A DNA stretch of 64,000 nucleotides from Nemophila menziesii (Eukaryota; Streptophyta; Magnoliopsida; Boraginales; Hydrophyllaceae): contig JARWIR010000018.1 of the NCBI GenBank assembly GCA_029959085.1, forward strand, positions 558,001-622,000, written 5' to 3'. Numbering within the stretch: position 1 is the stretch's first letter; each line of letters starts with the position of its first letter. The position numbers were made by a program, and so were the translations under genes. Below the pieces are notes generated by a model. That model had not been told where the DNA came from, made no database searches, and worked only from the letters and a program-made list of their open reading frames with translations. This document shows, piece after piece, positions 29,851 to 42,193 of this stretch.

Positions 29851-32800
29851 AATTGACCTCCCTCGTTTAGTATACCCCGTCACGTAATGAAAATCCAGCA
29901 ATACTACATGGATACTACAGTTGTACATGCAATACAAATGCACAATAAGCCAAAAAGAAATGGACAAGCACAAAACCACGGTCGATGAAAATAAATACAA
30001 TATTGGATCCACCAATACATTCAATTTGGATCCTCCTTCTTCAATTTCATTTATGGTTGACAACAACAAAAATCGAAACCTAACCTAATATATTGAAACA
30101 TAAGGTTGATTTCTAATTATCTATCATTTAATTTATGGGGTATATGAAATATATTGAATGAGTGAAATTATTTGGAAAGAACAAAAACGTTTATTTGTGT
30201 TTAGTTGTCGAAAATCTATTGTATCCACAAAATCTCTAATACCAAAATCACCAACCTTAACATGTCAGATTTTATAAACAGAGTATATTTGGAGTTTTGA
30301 GGTCTGGATGCACTATAACAGGGTTGCATGTGTGCAGGTACTTCATACCCTTTGCCACATCGAGAGCCATTTTTATTCTTCTTTTTTATATGGTTATTTT
30401 GATCAGACTAGCACATCGAGCGTACGTATATCATCAATACTATTTTTTTGTCAAAATATTTCATCAATACTATAAAATCGAACCAAAAATAAAACCAAAA
30501 AATAGGAATAAGTTAAAAAGAAAAGGAACAAAGCATAGTAATTTAAGCAGTGTAGGTTTACTTAAGTATCTTCCCACTTTTACAAACTATATCAATCAAA
30601 TAAATAATAGATATAGTAAAATCTAGATTGGTCAATTGAAAAATAAAAATTAAGCATGTAAGTTCAATTACTAGACCAACAAAGAAAGATAAATCACGAT
30701 AAAAATTTCTGAATATCCAACTGTAAAAGGAATAAGTGACGGTTCATTGTTAGACAAGTATTTCTGAAGGTAATTTCGACCATTATACATTTAATTACTA
30801 TTAGTGAACAACACACTTTTATGTATAATTTTTATTTTCCTCTTTCTACTACATCAAGTAGAAAAGTCATGGATACATATGTATGTTTTATCATATTTTA
30901 AATTAATAAGTGTTTTCTTTTATCACTACTCGTACATCTTATTGAGTTGTATTCTCTATCTCTTTTCAAAAGAAAATTAAATTTTTATAATAGTACACAT
31001 ATTATAGTTTTTCTATGTTACTCTTTCTCTATATGAAAGTTTAGAATAAATGAAAATAGTAGATAAAATTTTACAAATTTAAAAAGTTGATATGATAAAC
31101 TAAACCTCCAATGGAGCCAAAAATCAATAAATCATATTTTTTACATTATTTTAAACTCTAAATATAATTTATATTTATGTCAAATAATAAATTAAATTAA
31201 TTAATAAAAATATATTTTTAGTCTAAAACGTACCTTGTAGAAGAAATGTCATGACCTACGACCACTTGTGAAATCATTTTCCTATACAAAATACTAATAA
31301 ATTAAGATCACCATATCACAAAAATATTATATTTTAAGATCTAAATTTTTTCAAATAATGTTATTTCTAAAAATTAAAATGTAAGACAAATAAATAAGAT
31401 TGCATTCTAGTTATTAAAAGTTGTGCAGATTATACACAAAACTATTTGGTAATAAAAAAAAATATACAATTAAAACAAATCATGTACCTCAAAGTAATAT
31501 TATAGGTTGTAAATCTTAGATTTGGGCGTAGAAAAAACATAAGTAATATAACTATCTAAAAGAAAATATAAATCTAGATGTACAAATGAGATGAAAAAAT
31601 CAATTTCTTCTTTAATTTCACCTCTAGTAATCTAAATATCTCTTCAAACTTTTTCGTAGGTTTAATCATAAAATTTTTGTATGAAAAAAATTATTCAATT
31701 TTTGAATATTGTAAAAAATAAATAGACTAGGTCTATGATTATATTATGGCTTGAGATAAAATAAAAAAATGGGTCATAGAATTTTCCCTAAATATTATAA
31801 TCTTTAGTTGTTTTATGGGCCGAGTCTATTAGTTTAAATACGTAAGAAAAATAAGACCATTATCATTGGGCCATATACGTATGTCTAAATTGTGGTTTTT
31901 TAACTATTCAAATATAGCTTTAAATTTAAAATACTCTCGTGTTTTAAATTATTTATGTGTATATTCTATAAGATCTCTAATATTTTGCAAGTTGATAAAA
32001 AATATATAATTTAACGATTAACGAATTAAGTTGATATAAATGTCTTAGTAGAACAAGGAAAAAATTAGTTCCTTTAGAATTTAGCTATCCATATATAAAT
32101 TATTTTTCGTGTGGTTAGGTCCACAAACACATACTATAGTATCTTGATATTATTTTATAATCCAGGCGATAGAACAATGATCAATTTCACGTATATATGT
32201 ATGATGAAAAACTAATTTTTTGAAGGTTTAATATACTATTATTATAAAAATGTTATGATAATATGAGTACATGGAGACAATTCCTACATAATTAATTATA
32301 ATTAATATTTATTAATCTAATCTTTATATTGGTAAAATTAACTATCCTCATTATGATTTGCCTAAAAAATATAATAATTATCTTTGATACTTTAATCATT
32401 GACTATATTGAAAAATTAAAAGAAAAACTCCTTATTTGTTGAGATATCGGTTTTATGAGAAATAATAAAGTCTTTGGGAAATGTATGACATGTTACGCAT
32501 AGATTCATTGGAAAGAAGTGTACGAAAAATAAATAAATTTAACTTATTTAAAAATATAAGGATGTATATGAAGATAAGGAGATATTGACAGGATGAGAAC
32601 AAATGTTATACTGTTGACTCGGACGATGAATTTATTAAGCAAGAAAAGAAAAAAAGAAAATGACACTTTTTCAGTTTATGTTATCCTAGTTTTACATAAG
32701 GTTAGGGTTATTAAGAATGAATGGAATGAGACAGAGAAGGTTATTAAAATGATTATAACAAAATAAAGATCTCTTAGTTTATAACAGATATGGAGAAATG

Positions 32801-34569
32801 ACCAAATTGTTTAGAATAGTTTCCAAAATTGAAAGAGAAAATATCATACACGTATAGAATATATAATTATTTAAATAAAATTTACATCCAACAATAGCCC
32901 CATAATCAATGTTGAAACTAATATCTCTTCTTGACCATCTATTACATTACACGTAACTAGTAGCCAAATATAATTTATATTTGATAAATTCATTAAAATT
33001 TGTTAAAAGACAACTTGATTAAATGTTATCTATGCTGGAGAACAACAAATATAGTATATGTGTATAGTTGGGGAAATAACAATAATATTGTGATACAATA
33101 GGTTTCTAAATCGTGCAACTAGATAATTCATTTACAACGTACGACTAAGAAAAATGTTATGTCCTTGTGGGTTTATCTTAGTGTTAGTTCATCATAATGT
33201 CAAGGAAGTACATCACATATATACATTGGTGTACATGTAAGGATTGATTATAGTCACATGGACAAACTATGGTAATCTACCAAAAATTAATTAAGATCTT
33301 TCTGTAATAACTAGGAGATAATATAGACGGATAAAAAAATAACCTTAATATATCTTTTTGTTGAGTTTACTTTTTAAATTGTAACATTAAGATTATAAAT
33401 ACAGTTAATACATTGAAAAGTATATAAAAGGACATTTAAAGGAAAGATAGACACATATATGTACATACAAAGTTTATTATACAACATTTATTTACTCAAA
33501 TATTAAAAATATTTAGTTGATGTGTGGAAAAATATAAAAATGACTTCATAACAATAAATTACCCAAATTCGGCAAAACTGGCTAATCACAATAATGTTAA
33601 ATAAGTGAAATATTGTGCTTGATATATAACCATTGAAAACAACTTTAGATTCACATATTGCCTATTTTTAAAACCCATAAATCTTAACCAACAATTCTTT
33701 ATTAAACCATTAAACCACAAAACCCTATAATATATAACCATTTAAAACACATTTAGATTCACATATTAACCATTATCGTTTAATATATATAAAAATAACA
33801 TAAATAATATATAACTACTACTAATTTCTAACATAATCAACCATTTAATTCATTTTTTAGGCTAAAAAAGACTAACTCTTGTTAGTGTTAGTATATGTAT
33901 ACTTTTTGTGTTACATAGTTTTTGCATCATTATATTAAATTTATCAAGGTATAATTTTAATGTATATCTAGATTTGTATTAATAAATTTAGAAGTAGAAA
34001 TATTAATTTACAGTTATTTAATATTTATAAATGGACCAAAGGCCATTACGATTTTACTTCTTGTAGCTTACAAATATTATATATATATACAAGGATGATT
34101 TTTTTTTAACAACTCATACACATAATATATAATACATACAATAAAATAACATTTGATACTATATCAAAACCGATCCAACACACTTTTATATATTATTTTT
34201 ATATAATTTATGTTTTTTAAACGCTAAAAGTTAAAAATAAAAATGTTCTCTCTGATTAAGCTCCTCCTACATTTAATATAGTTTTTCTCTCTATTTATTT
34301 TCAAAATAAAATCGAATTGTACTAATAGTATATAACTTATAATATTTTATGTTATTTTTTCTTCACCCATATTTTGAATAAATAATATTAGTAAGTAATG
34401 ACTACAAAAGTAGAAAAAAACCCACATCATATACTCCCGTCATATCGTTTGGGTCATCAACAAATCATATACTTTAGTATATTCATTTCATAGTTAAGAT
34501 GGATAATTACTAACACATTACATGAATTATTTCCAAAAATGTTATACCTCCCAAATTCTAAACAATACC
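29851..34569 (+). repeat. Macrosatellite unit 7 (divergent)
   Basis: This unit is 4719 bp and is the transition between the 4.9-kb type and the 7.2-kb type. It lacks the segment of roughly 250 bp present near 850-1030 of unit 1: at 30712 the sequence jumps from 'ctgaatat' to 'ccaactgtaaaagg'. Its second half shares many substitutions with units 8-10. There is no CMT hairpin; the uninterrupted insertion site is at about 30880. Confidence 0.95.
30282..30386 (-). pseudogene. Raf-like kinase fragment, unit 7
   Basis: Reads [13 protein letters not shown], the closest of all copies to the family consensus in the first half, then [13 protein letters not shown] with HPD. The mixture suggests HPD arose in only some lineages of the array. 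Confidence 0.62.
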
Positions 34570-34985
34570 AATTGACCTCCCACGTTTAGTATACCCCGTC
34601 AGGTAATGAAAATCCAACAATACTACATGGATCCTACAGTTGTACACGCAATACAAATGCACAATAAGCCAAAAAGAAATGGACAAGCACAAAACCACGG
34701 TCCATGAAAATAAATACAATATTGGATCCAACAATACATTCAATTTGGATCCTCCTTCTTCAATTTCATTTATGTCTGACAACAATAAAAATTGAAACCT
34801 AACATAATATATTTAAACATAAGGCTGATTTTGAATTATCTACCATTACATTTATGGGGTATATGAAATTGATTGAATGAGTGAGAATTATTGAAAAAGA
34901 ACAAAAATATTTATTTAGCGTAGTTGTTGAAGAACTATTGTATCTAACCAAAATTAGTAACCTTAACATGTCAGTGTTTATAAAC

Positions 34986-35069
34986 AAGTAAATTTGGAGT
35001 CTTGAGGTCTCGATGCACTATAACAGGGTTGCATGTGCGCTAGTACTTCATACCCTCTTGCAAATCGAG
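34986..35069 (-). pseudogene. Raf-like kinase fragment, unit 8, first copy (truncated)
   Basis: Its 5' part (minus strand) is deleted after LDLQEG, and the sequence runs straight into aaaatatatcatc. An in-frame TAG follows MKY. HRDLK is kept. Confidence 0.55.
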
Positions 35070-36141
35070 CGAAAATATATCATCAATACTATTTTTTTGT
35101 CAAAATATATAATCAATACTATAAAATCAAACAAAACATAGGAATAAGTTAAAAAGAAAAGGACCAAAGCATAGTAATTTAAACAGTGTAGGTTTAATTA
35201 AGTATCTTCCCACTTTTACAAACTGTATCAATCAAATAAACAAAAGGTATATTAAAATCTAGATTGGTCAATAATAAAAAAAATCAAGTAAATAAGTTCA
35301 ATTACTAGAATAACTAAGAAAGATAAATCATGATAAAATTTTCTGAATATCATTATCAAACACCATCAAATGGACAGGATCCCGTGAAGGATTGTTTCTT
35401 CCTTTTAAACATCTATGGTTGTTAAAATAGTAATCCACTATGCAACAAATTAAACAAAAATGAAATAATCCATACAATATGTTGTATCAGTGGCTTCTGT
35501 AGCAGATTTTTGAGGCATAAGTGATGGCTCATTGTTAGACAAGTATTTCTAAATGTAATTTAGACCTTTATACATTTAATTCTTATTAGTGACCAACACA
35601 CTGTTCTGTATAATTTTTATTCTCCTCTTTCTACTACACCAAGTTGAAAAGACATGGATACATATGTATGTTTTATCATATTTTAAATTAAAAAGTATTC
35701 ACTTTTACCACTACTCGTACATCTAATTGAGTTGTATTCTATATTTCTTTTCAAAAAAATTAAATTCTACTAATAGTATACATATTACAGTTTTTCTATG
35801 TTACTCTTTCTCTGTATGAAAGTTTAGAATAAATAAAATATTAGATAATGGTTACAAATTTTTAAAATTCATATGATAATCTAAACCTCCTATGGAGTCC
35901 GAAATCAATAAATGATATTTTTAACATTATTCTTAAATATTTTAAATTCTAAATATAATTTATATTTATGTCAGATTATAAATTAAATAAATTACTAAAA
36001 GTATAAAAATATATTTTTAGTCTAAAACTAACCTTGTAGAAAAATGTCATGACCAACGACCCACTTGTAAAATCATATTCCTCTACAAAATACTAATAAA
36101 TTAAGAGCACAATTTCATCAAAATATTATGTTTTATAAATG

Positions 36142-36246
36142 AGTAGATTTGAAGTCTTGAGGTCTCGATGCACTATAACAGGGTTGCATGTGTGTAGGTA
36201 CTTCATACCCTTTGCCGCATCGAGAGCAGTTATTGTTCTTCTTTTT
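36142..36246 (-). pseudogene. Raf-like kinase fragment, unit 8, second copy
   Basis: Lies in the internal duplication, just before the CMT hairpin. Reads [12 protein letters not shown] and HRDLKTSNL, so it is not a simple recent copy of the truncated fragment at 34986. The two differ at several positions. Confidence 0.57.
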
Positions 36247-36644
36247 ATATGGTTATTTTCACCGGGCTTACACATCGAGCATACGTATATCATCAATACT
36301 ATTTTTTGTCAAAATATATCATCAATACTATAAAATCAAACAAAACATAAAACCAAAAAATAGGAATAAGTTAAAAAGAAAAGGATCAAAGCGTAGTAAT
36401 TTAAGTAGAGTAGGTTTACTTGAGTATCATCCCACTTTTATAATTTGTATTAATCAAATAAACAAAAGATATAGTAAAATATAGATTGGTCAATAATAAA
36501 AAAAATAATCAAGTAAATAAGTTCAATTACTAGACCATTATACATTTAATTCCTATTAGTGACCAACACACTCTTCTGTATAATTTTTATTCTCCTCTTT
36601 CTACTACACCAAGTCGAAAAGACATGGATACATATGTATGTTTT

Positions 36645-36995
36645 TGTGAAGCCATAAATAATAAAACAGTAATTACTGAAGGTAAAAATGAAGATAAAGA
36701 AAAGAGGTTAATGGATATTTACTCAGGATGTGGAGGTATGAGTACTTGTCTAGTACTTGGAGCTAACCGTGGTGGAGTTAAATTAATCAGGAAATGGGCT
36801 ATATATTTAAACCCACCCGCATTCAAGAGTTTGAAACTAAACCATCCAGAAACACATGTTAGAAATAAATCAGCTGATGATTTACTTGCGTTACTGAAAG
36901 AATTGGAGAAGCTTTCGGAGTTGTTTAATCTAATTAGTGAAAAGGTGACTGAGGAGGAGGAAGAAAAATAAGAGGCAGGAGATAGTGAAGTATTT
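36645..36995 (+). pseudogene. CMT: Chromomethylase fragment: motif I region, copy I plus arm
   Basis: In frame from an ATG in satellite sequence (36624) it reads CEAINNKTV..., then LMDIYSGCGGMST, GANRGGV and [19 protein letters not shown]. Chromomethylases carry the SAM-binding motif I as D(L/I)YSGCGGMSTGL followed by a conserved SLKLNHPE(T)xVRN stretch. The fragment stops at an in-frame TAA (36969-36971); acidic GDSEVF continues to about 36995, the point just before the chromodomain in the family. The Pro-Cys catalytic motif and the rest of the methylase are absent. This copy has extra damage (STC for STG; WAIYLNPPAF for WAIDLNPHAC in copy II). It cannot methylate DNA. Confidence 0.85.
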
Positions 36996-37010
36996 TTTTT
37001 GGGTGTTTTA

Positions 37011-37510
37011 CAGATGAAGAAGCTCGAAAGAGATGGCCTCAACGGTACGAAAAGAAAAAGGGAAATAGTGACATCATTCAAGCAAAGAAGCACTACTCTC
37101 AAGGCTTAGTGGACACAGAGACTTTCAATCTCCATTATAATGCTTTCGTGAAGGTAGGAAAAGGAAAAGACAAAGATTACTACATTTGTAATGTAGTGGA
37201 AATGTTCGAATCAGTAGATGACTATCTTTTCTGCACGGCTTAGTGGTACTACCGAGCAAAAGATACAGTCATTGATAAATGTGAAGATCACATACATGAG
37301 AAATGTATGTTTCTCTCTGAGGTAAAAGATGATAATCCATTGGATTGTCTCATCAAGAAGCTAAACATCGTTCATATACCTAATAACGTTGATTCAGAAA
37401 AGAAAGCTCAATTAATATCAGAATGTGACTTTTACTATGACAAGCTTTATTTACTACCCTACATTACATTTATGAATGTTCTACCCAATAACTTATCCGA
37501 AAGTAATTAA
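37011..37510 (+). pseudogene. CMT: Chromomethylase fragment: BAH domain, copy I plus arm
   Basis: Frame from 37013: DEEARKRWPQRY, then a BAH core with NVVEMFESVDDYLF, YYRAKDTVIDKC, KDDNPLDCLIKKL and CDFYYDKLYLLPY. The order matches the N-terminal and BAH part of plant CMT3-type proteins. It runs 165 codons to TAA but has an in-frame TAG (37241-37243) where the other arms read Gln in TAQWYYR. It lies after the motif I segment, whereas in intact CMTs BAH comes first. The bases before DEEAR (ggtgttttacag) look like an intron 3' end. Confidence 0.87.
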
Positions 37511-37551
37511 ACAAAATCAACTGTTTCATCAGATGAAACAGTTTATTTTGT

Positions 37552-38007
37552 TTAATTACTCTCGGATAAGTTATTGGGTAGAACATTCATAAATGTAATG
37601 TACGTTAGTAAATAAAGCTTGTCATAGTAAAAGTCACATTCCGATATTAATTGAGCTTTCTTTTCTGAATCAACGTTATTAGGTATATGAACGATGTTTA
37701 GCTTCTTGATGAGACAATCCAATGGATTGTCATCTTTTACCTCTAAGAGAAACACACATTTCTCATGTATGTGATCTTCACATTTATCAATGACTGTATC
37801 TTTTGCTCGGTAGTACCACTGAGCCGTGCAGAAAAGATAGTCATCATAGTCATCTAGTGATTCGAACATTTCTACTACATTACAATTGTAGTAATCTTCG
37901 TCTTTTCCTACCTTCACAAAAGCATTATTAACTCCACCATGGTTAGCTCCAAGTACTAGACCAGTTTTCATACCTCCACATCCTGAGTAAATATTCATTA
38001 ACGTCAT
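37552..38007 (-). pseudogene. CMT: Motif I-BAH fusion frame, copy I minus arm (151 aa)
   Basis: Uninterrupted frame with ATG: MTLMNIYSGCGGMKTG, GANHGGVN fused directly to NAFVKVGK and the BAH segment ending NNLSESN. Relative to the plus arm, about 350 bp is deleted between GGV and NAF. Arm-specific markers are a DDYDDY duplication (9 bp) and GKDEDYYNCN for GKGKDKDYYICN. A protein, if made, would have a SAM-motif stub plus BAH and no catalytic site. Copy I has LLEVKD for LSEVKD and LTY for LPY. Confidence 0.75.
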
Positions 38008-41000
38008 CTATTTATTTGATTTATAATATTTTAAATTAGAAAGTATTCTCTTTTACCACTATTTGCATATCTAATTGAGTTGTATTCTCTATTTCTTTTC
38101 AAAAGAAAATTAAATTCTACTAATACTACACATATGATAGTTTTTCTATGTTAAGCTTTCTCTGTATGAAAGTTTAGAATAAATGAAAATAGTAGATAAT
38201 GGTTACAAATTTAAAAAATTCATATGATAAACTAAACTTCCTATAGAGTCGAAAATTAATAAATCATATTTTTTACATTATTCATACATATTTTAAACTC
38301 TAAATTTTATTTATATTTATGTCAAATTGTAAATTTAATAAATTAATAAATGTATAAAAACATATTTTTAGTCTAAAACTTACCTTGTAGAAGAAATGTC
38401 AAAACCAATGACCACTTGTGAAATCACTTTTCTGTACAAAATGCTAATAAATTAAGATCACAATTTCATTAAAATATTATGTTTTAAGATCTAAATTGTT
38501 TCAAATAATGTATTTTCTGAAAATTAATATATAACAAATAAAAAAGATTGCATTGTAGTTAATAAAAGGTGTGCAAATTATACACAAAAATATTAGGTAA
38601 TACCAAACAAATACAATTAATACAAATCAATTGCCTGAAATTGATATTATAGGCTTTAAATCTTAGAGTTGGGCTTAGAAAAAAACATAAATAATATAAT
38701 TTTCTAAAAGAAATATAAATCTAGATCTACAAATGAGATGAAAAAATCAATTTCTTCTTTAATTTCACCTCTAGTAATCTAAATATCTCTTCAAACTTTT
38801 TGTAGGTTTAATCATAAAATTGTTGAATGAAAAAATATTATTCGATTTTTGAAGATTGTAAGAAATGAATAGACTAGGTGTATTATTATATTACTATGCT
38901 TGAGATAAATGAAAGCGGGATGAAATGAAAAACTAGGTCATAGAATTTTCTCTAAATATTATAATATTCTGTTATTTTATGGGCTGGGCCTATTAGTTTA
39001 AATATATATATATAAATTAGACCATTTTCATTGGGCCATATACGTATGTATAAATTGTGGTTTTTTATTTATTCAAATATAATTCAAAATTTTAAAATAG
39101 TCTCGTGTTTTAATTATTTATGTGTATTCAAGGTGCAGGCATGTGTGTATATTATATAAAATCCATAATATTTTGCAAGTTGAATAAAAATATTTAATTT
39201 AACGATATAATTATTTTAGTATTTTTTAGCGAAGTAAGTTGATATAAATGTCTTAGTAAAACTAGGAAAAAATTAGTTCCTTTAGAATTTAGCTATCCAT
39301 ATATAAGTTATTTTCCGTGTGGTTGGGTCCTCAAACACATACTATAGTACCTTGATATAATTTTATAATCCAATAGAACAATGACCAATATCACGTATAT
39401 ATGTATGATGAAAAACTAATCTTTTGAAGGTTTAATATACTATTATTATAAAAATGTTATGATAATATGAGTACATGGAGACAATTCTTACATAATTAAT
39501 TTTAATTATTATTTATTAATCTAATCTTTATATTGGTAAAATTATCTATCCTTATTATGATTTGCCTAAAAAATATAATATTTATTTTTTGATACTTTAA
39601 TCATTGATTATATTGAAAAATAAATAAATAAACTCCTTATTTGTTGAGATATCGGTTTTTATGAGAAATAATAAAGTCTTTGGGAAATGTATGACATGTT
39701 ACGCATAGATTCATTGGAAAGAAGTGTACAAAAAATAAATAAATTTAACTTATTTAAAAATATAAGTATGTATATGAAGATAAGGAGATATTGACAGGAT
39801 GAGAACAAATGGTTATACTGTTGACTCGGACGATGAATTTATTAAGCAAGAAAATAAAAAAAGAAAATGACACTTTTTCAGTTTATATTATCCTAGTTTT
39901 ACATAAGGTTAGGGTTATGAAGAATGAATGGAATGAGACAGAGAAGGTTATTAAAATGATTATAACAAAATAAAGATCTCTTAGTTTATAACAGATATGG
40001 AGAAATGACCAAATTGTTTAGAATAGTTTCCAAAATTGAAAGAGAAAATATCATACACGTATAGAATATATAATTATTTAAATAAAATTTACATCCAACA
40101 ATAGCCCCATAATCAATGTTGAAACTAATATCTCTTCTTGGCCATCTATTACATTACACGTAACTAGTAGCCAAATATAATTTATATGTGATAAATTCAT
40201 TAAAATTTGTTAAAAGACAACTTGATTAAATGTTATCTATGTTGGAGAACAACAAATATAGTATATGTGTATATTTGGGGAAATAACAATAATATTGTGA
40301 TACAATAGGTTTCTAAATCGTGCAACTAGATAATTCATTTACAACGTACGACTAAGAAAAATGTTATGTCCTTGTGGGTTTATCTTAGTGTTAGTTCATC
40401 ATAATGTCAAGGAAGTACATCACATATATACATTGGTGTACATGTAAGGATTGATTATAGTCACATGGACAAACTATGGTAATCTACCAAAAATTAATTA
40501 AGATCTTTCTATAAGAACTAGGAGATAATATAGACGGATAAAAAAATAACCTTAATATATCCTATTGTTGAGTTTACTTTTTAAATTGTAACATTAAGAT
40601 TATAAATACAGTTAATACATTGAAAAGTATATAAAAGGACATTTAAAGGAAAGATAGACACATATATGTACATACAAAGTTTATTATACAACATTTATTT
40701 ACTCAAATATTGAAAAATATTTAGTTGATGTGTGGAAAAATATAAAAATGACTTCATAACAATAAATTACCCAAATTCGGCAAAACTGGCTAATCACAAT
40801 AATGTTAAATAAGTGAAATATTGTGCTTGATATATAACCATTGAAAACAACTTTAGATTCACATATTGCCTATTTTTAAAACCCATAAATCTTAACCAAC
40901 AATTCTTTATTAAACCATTAAACCACAAAACCCTATAATATATAACCATTTAAAACACATTTAGATTCACATATTAACCATTCTCGTTTAATATATATAA

Positions 41001-42193
41001 AAATAACATAAATAATATATAACTACTACTAATTTCTAACACAATCAACCATTTAATTCATTTTTTAGGCTAAAAAAGACTAACTCTTGTTAGTGTTAGT
41101 ATATGTATACTTTTTGTGTTACATAGTTTTTGCATCATTATATTAAATTTATCAAGGTATACTTTTAATGTATATCTAGATTTGTATTAATAAATTTAGA
41201 AGTAGGAATATTAATTTACAGTTAATTAATATTTATAAATGGACCAAAGGCCATTACGATTTTACTTCTTGTAGCTTACAAATATTATATATATATACAA
41301 GGATGATTTTTTTTAACAACTCATACACATAATATATAATACATACAATAAAATAACATTTGATACTATATCAAAACCGATCCAACACACTTTTATATAT
41401 TATTTTTATATAATTTATGTTTTTTAAACGCTAAAAGTTAAAAATAAAAATGTTCTCTCTGATTAAGCTCCTCCTACATTTAATATAGTTTTTCTCTCTA
41501 TTTATTTTCAAAATAAAATCGAATTGTACTAATAGTATATAACTTATAATATTTTATGTTATTTTTTCTTCACCCATATTTTGAATAAATAATATTAGTA
41601 AGTAATGACTACAAAAGTAGAAAAAAACCCACATCATATACTCCCGTCATATCGTTTGGGTCATCAACAAATCATATACTTTAGTATATTCATTTCATAG
41701 TTAAGATGGATAATTACTAACACATTACATGAATTATTTCCAAAAATGTTATACCTCCCAAATTCTAAACAATACCAATTGACCTCCCACGTTTAGTATA
41801 CCCCGTCAGGTAATGAAAATCCAACAATACTACATGGATCCTACAGTTGTACACGCAATACAAATGCACAATAAGCCAAAAAGAAATGGACAAGCACAAA
41901 ACCACGGTCCATGAAAATAAATACAATATTGGATCCAACAATACATTCAATTTGGATCCTCCTTCTTCAATTTCATTTATGTCTGACAACAATAAAAATT
42001 GAAACCTAACATAATATATTTAAACATAAGGCTGATTTTGAATTATCTACCATTACATTTATGGGGTATATGAAATTGATTGAATGAGTGAGAATTATTG
42101 AAAAAGAACAAAAATATTTATTTAGCGTAGTTGTTGAAGAACTATTGTATCTAACCAAAATTAGTAACCTTAACATGTCAGTGTTTATAAACA

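Larger units (their letters stand above)
36645..38019. repeat. CMT-derived inverted repeat (hairpin), copy I
   Basis: A plus-strand chromomethylase segment faces a minus-strand copy. The inner arms (BAH) are about 37137-37530 and 37532-37928. The outer arms (motif I) are about 36708-36780 and 37929-38001. The plus arm holds about 350 bp (36781-37136) that is missing from the minus arm and would be an internal loop. The centre is a near-perfect palindrome, ctgtttcatc-a-gatgaaacag at 37521-37541, with a one-base spacer. It sits in satellite sequence between atgtatgttt and ttataatatttt, which are adjacent in units without it. Only ttt is shared at the junctions. Confidence 0.92.
36131..38489 (+). 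repeat. Second copy of 1.15-kb internal duplication, unit 8
   Basis: At 36130 the unit reaches 'aaatattatgtttta' (equivalent to about base 1650 of unit 1). It then jumps back to 'taaatgagtagatttg' (equivalent to about base 428) and repeats that interval. The first copy is about 34978-36130. The second copy lacks about 250 bp between 'attactaga' and 'attatacattt' (36534) and contains the CMT hairpin. The junction shares a few bases (ttta) with both parents, as in end-joining. Confidence 0.85.
34570..41776 (+). repeat. Macrosatellite unit 8 (long form with CMT inverted repeat)
   Basis: This unit is 7207 bp. It equals a roughly 4.7-kb core plus a 1.15-kb internal tandem duplication (second copy starts at 36131) and a 1.4-kb CMT inverted repeat inserted in that second copy. 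It is nearly identical to unit 9. It also carries a short extra segment near 39131 (aggtgcaggcatgtgtg) that units 1-7 lack. Confidence 0.95.

Noticed and set aside
32583..32672. Short acidic-basic frame in units 7-9 (GYTVDSDDEFIK then lysine-rich)
   Set aside because: Only about 28 codons, bounded by stops, with no recognised family. In units 1-6 the same stretch is frame-broken.
36719..37102. Minus-strand 127-codon frame over the CMT motif I segment (also 43927-44310 and 51180-51602)
   Set aside because: Antisense shadow of the plus-strand CMT coding sequence; Ser/Leu-rich with no family resemblance.
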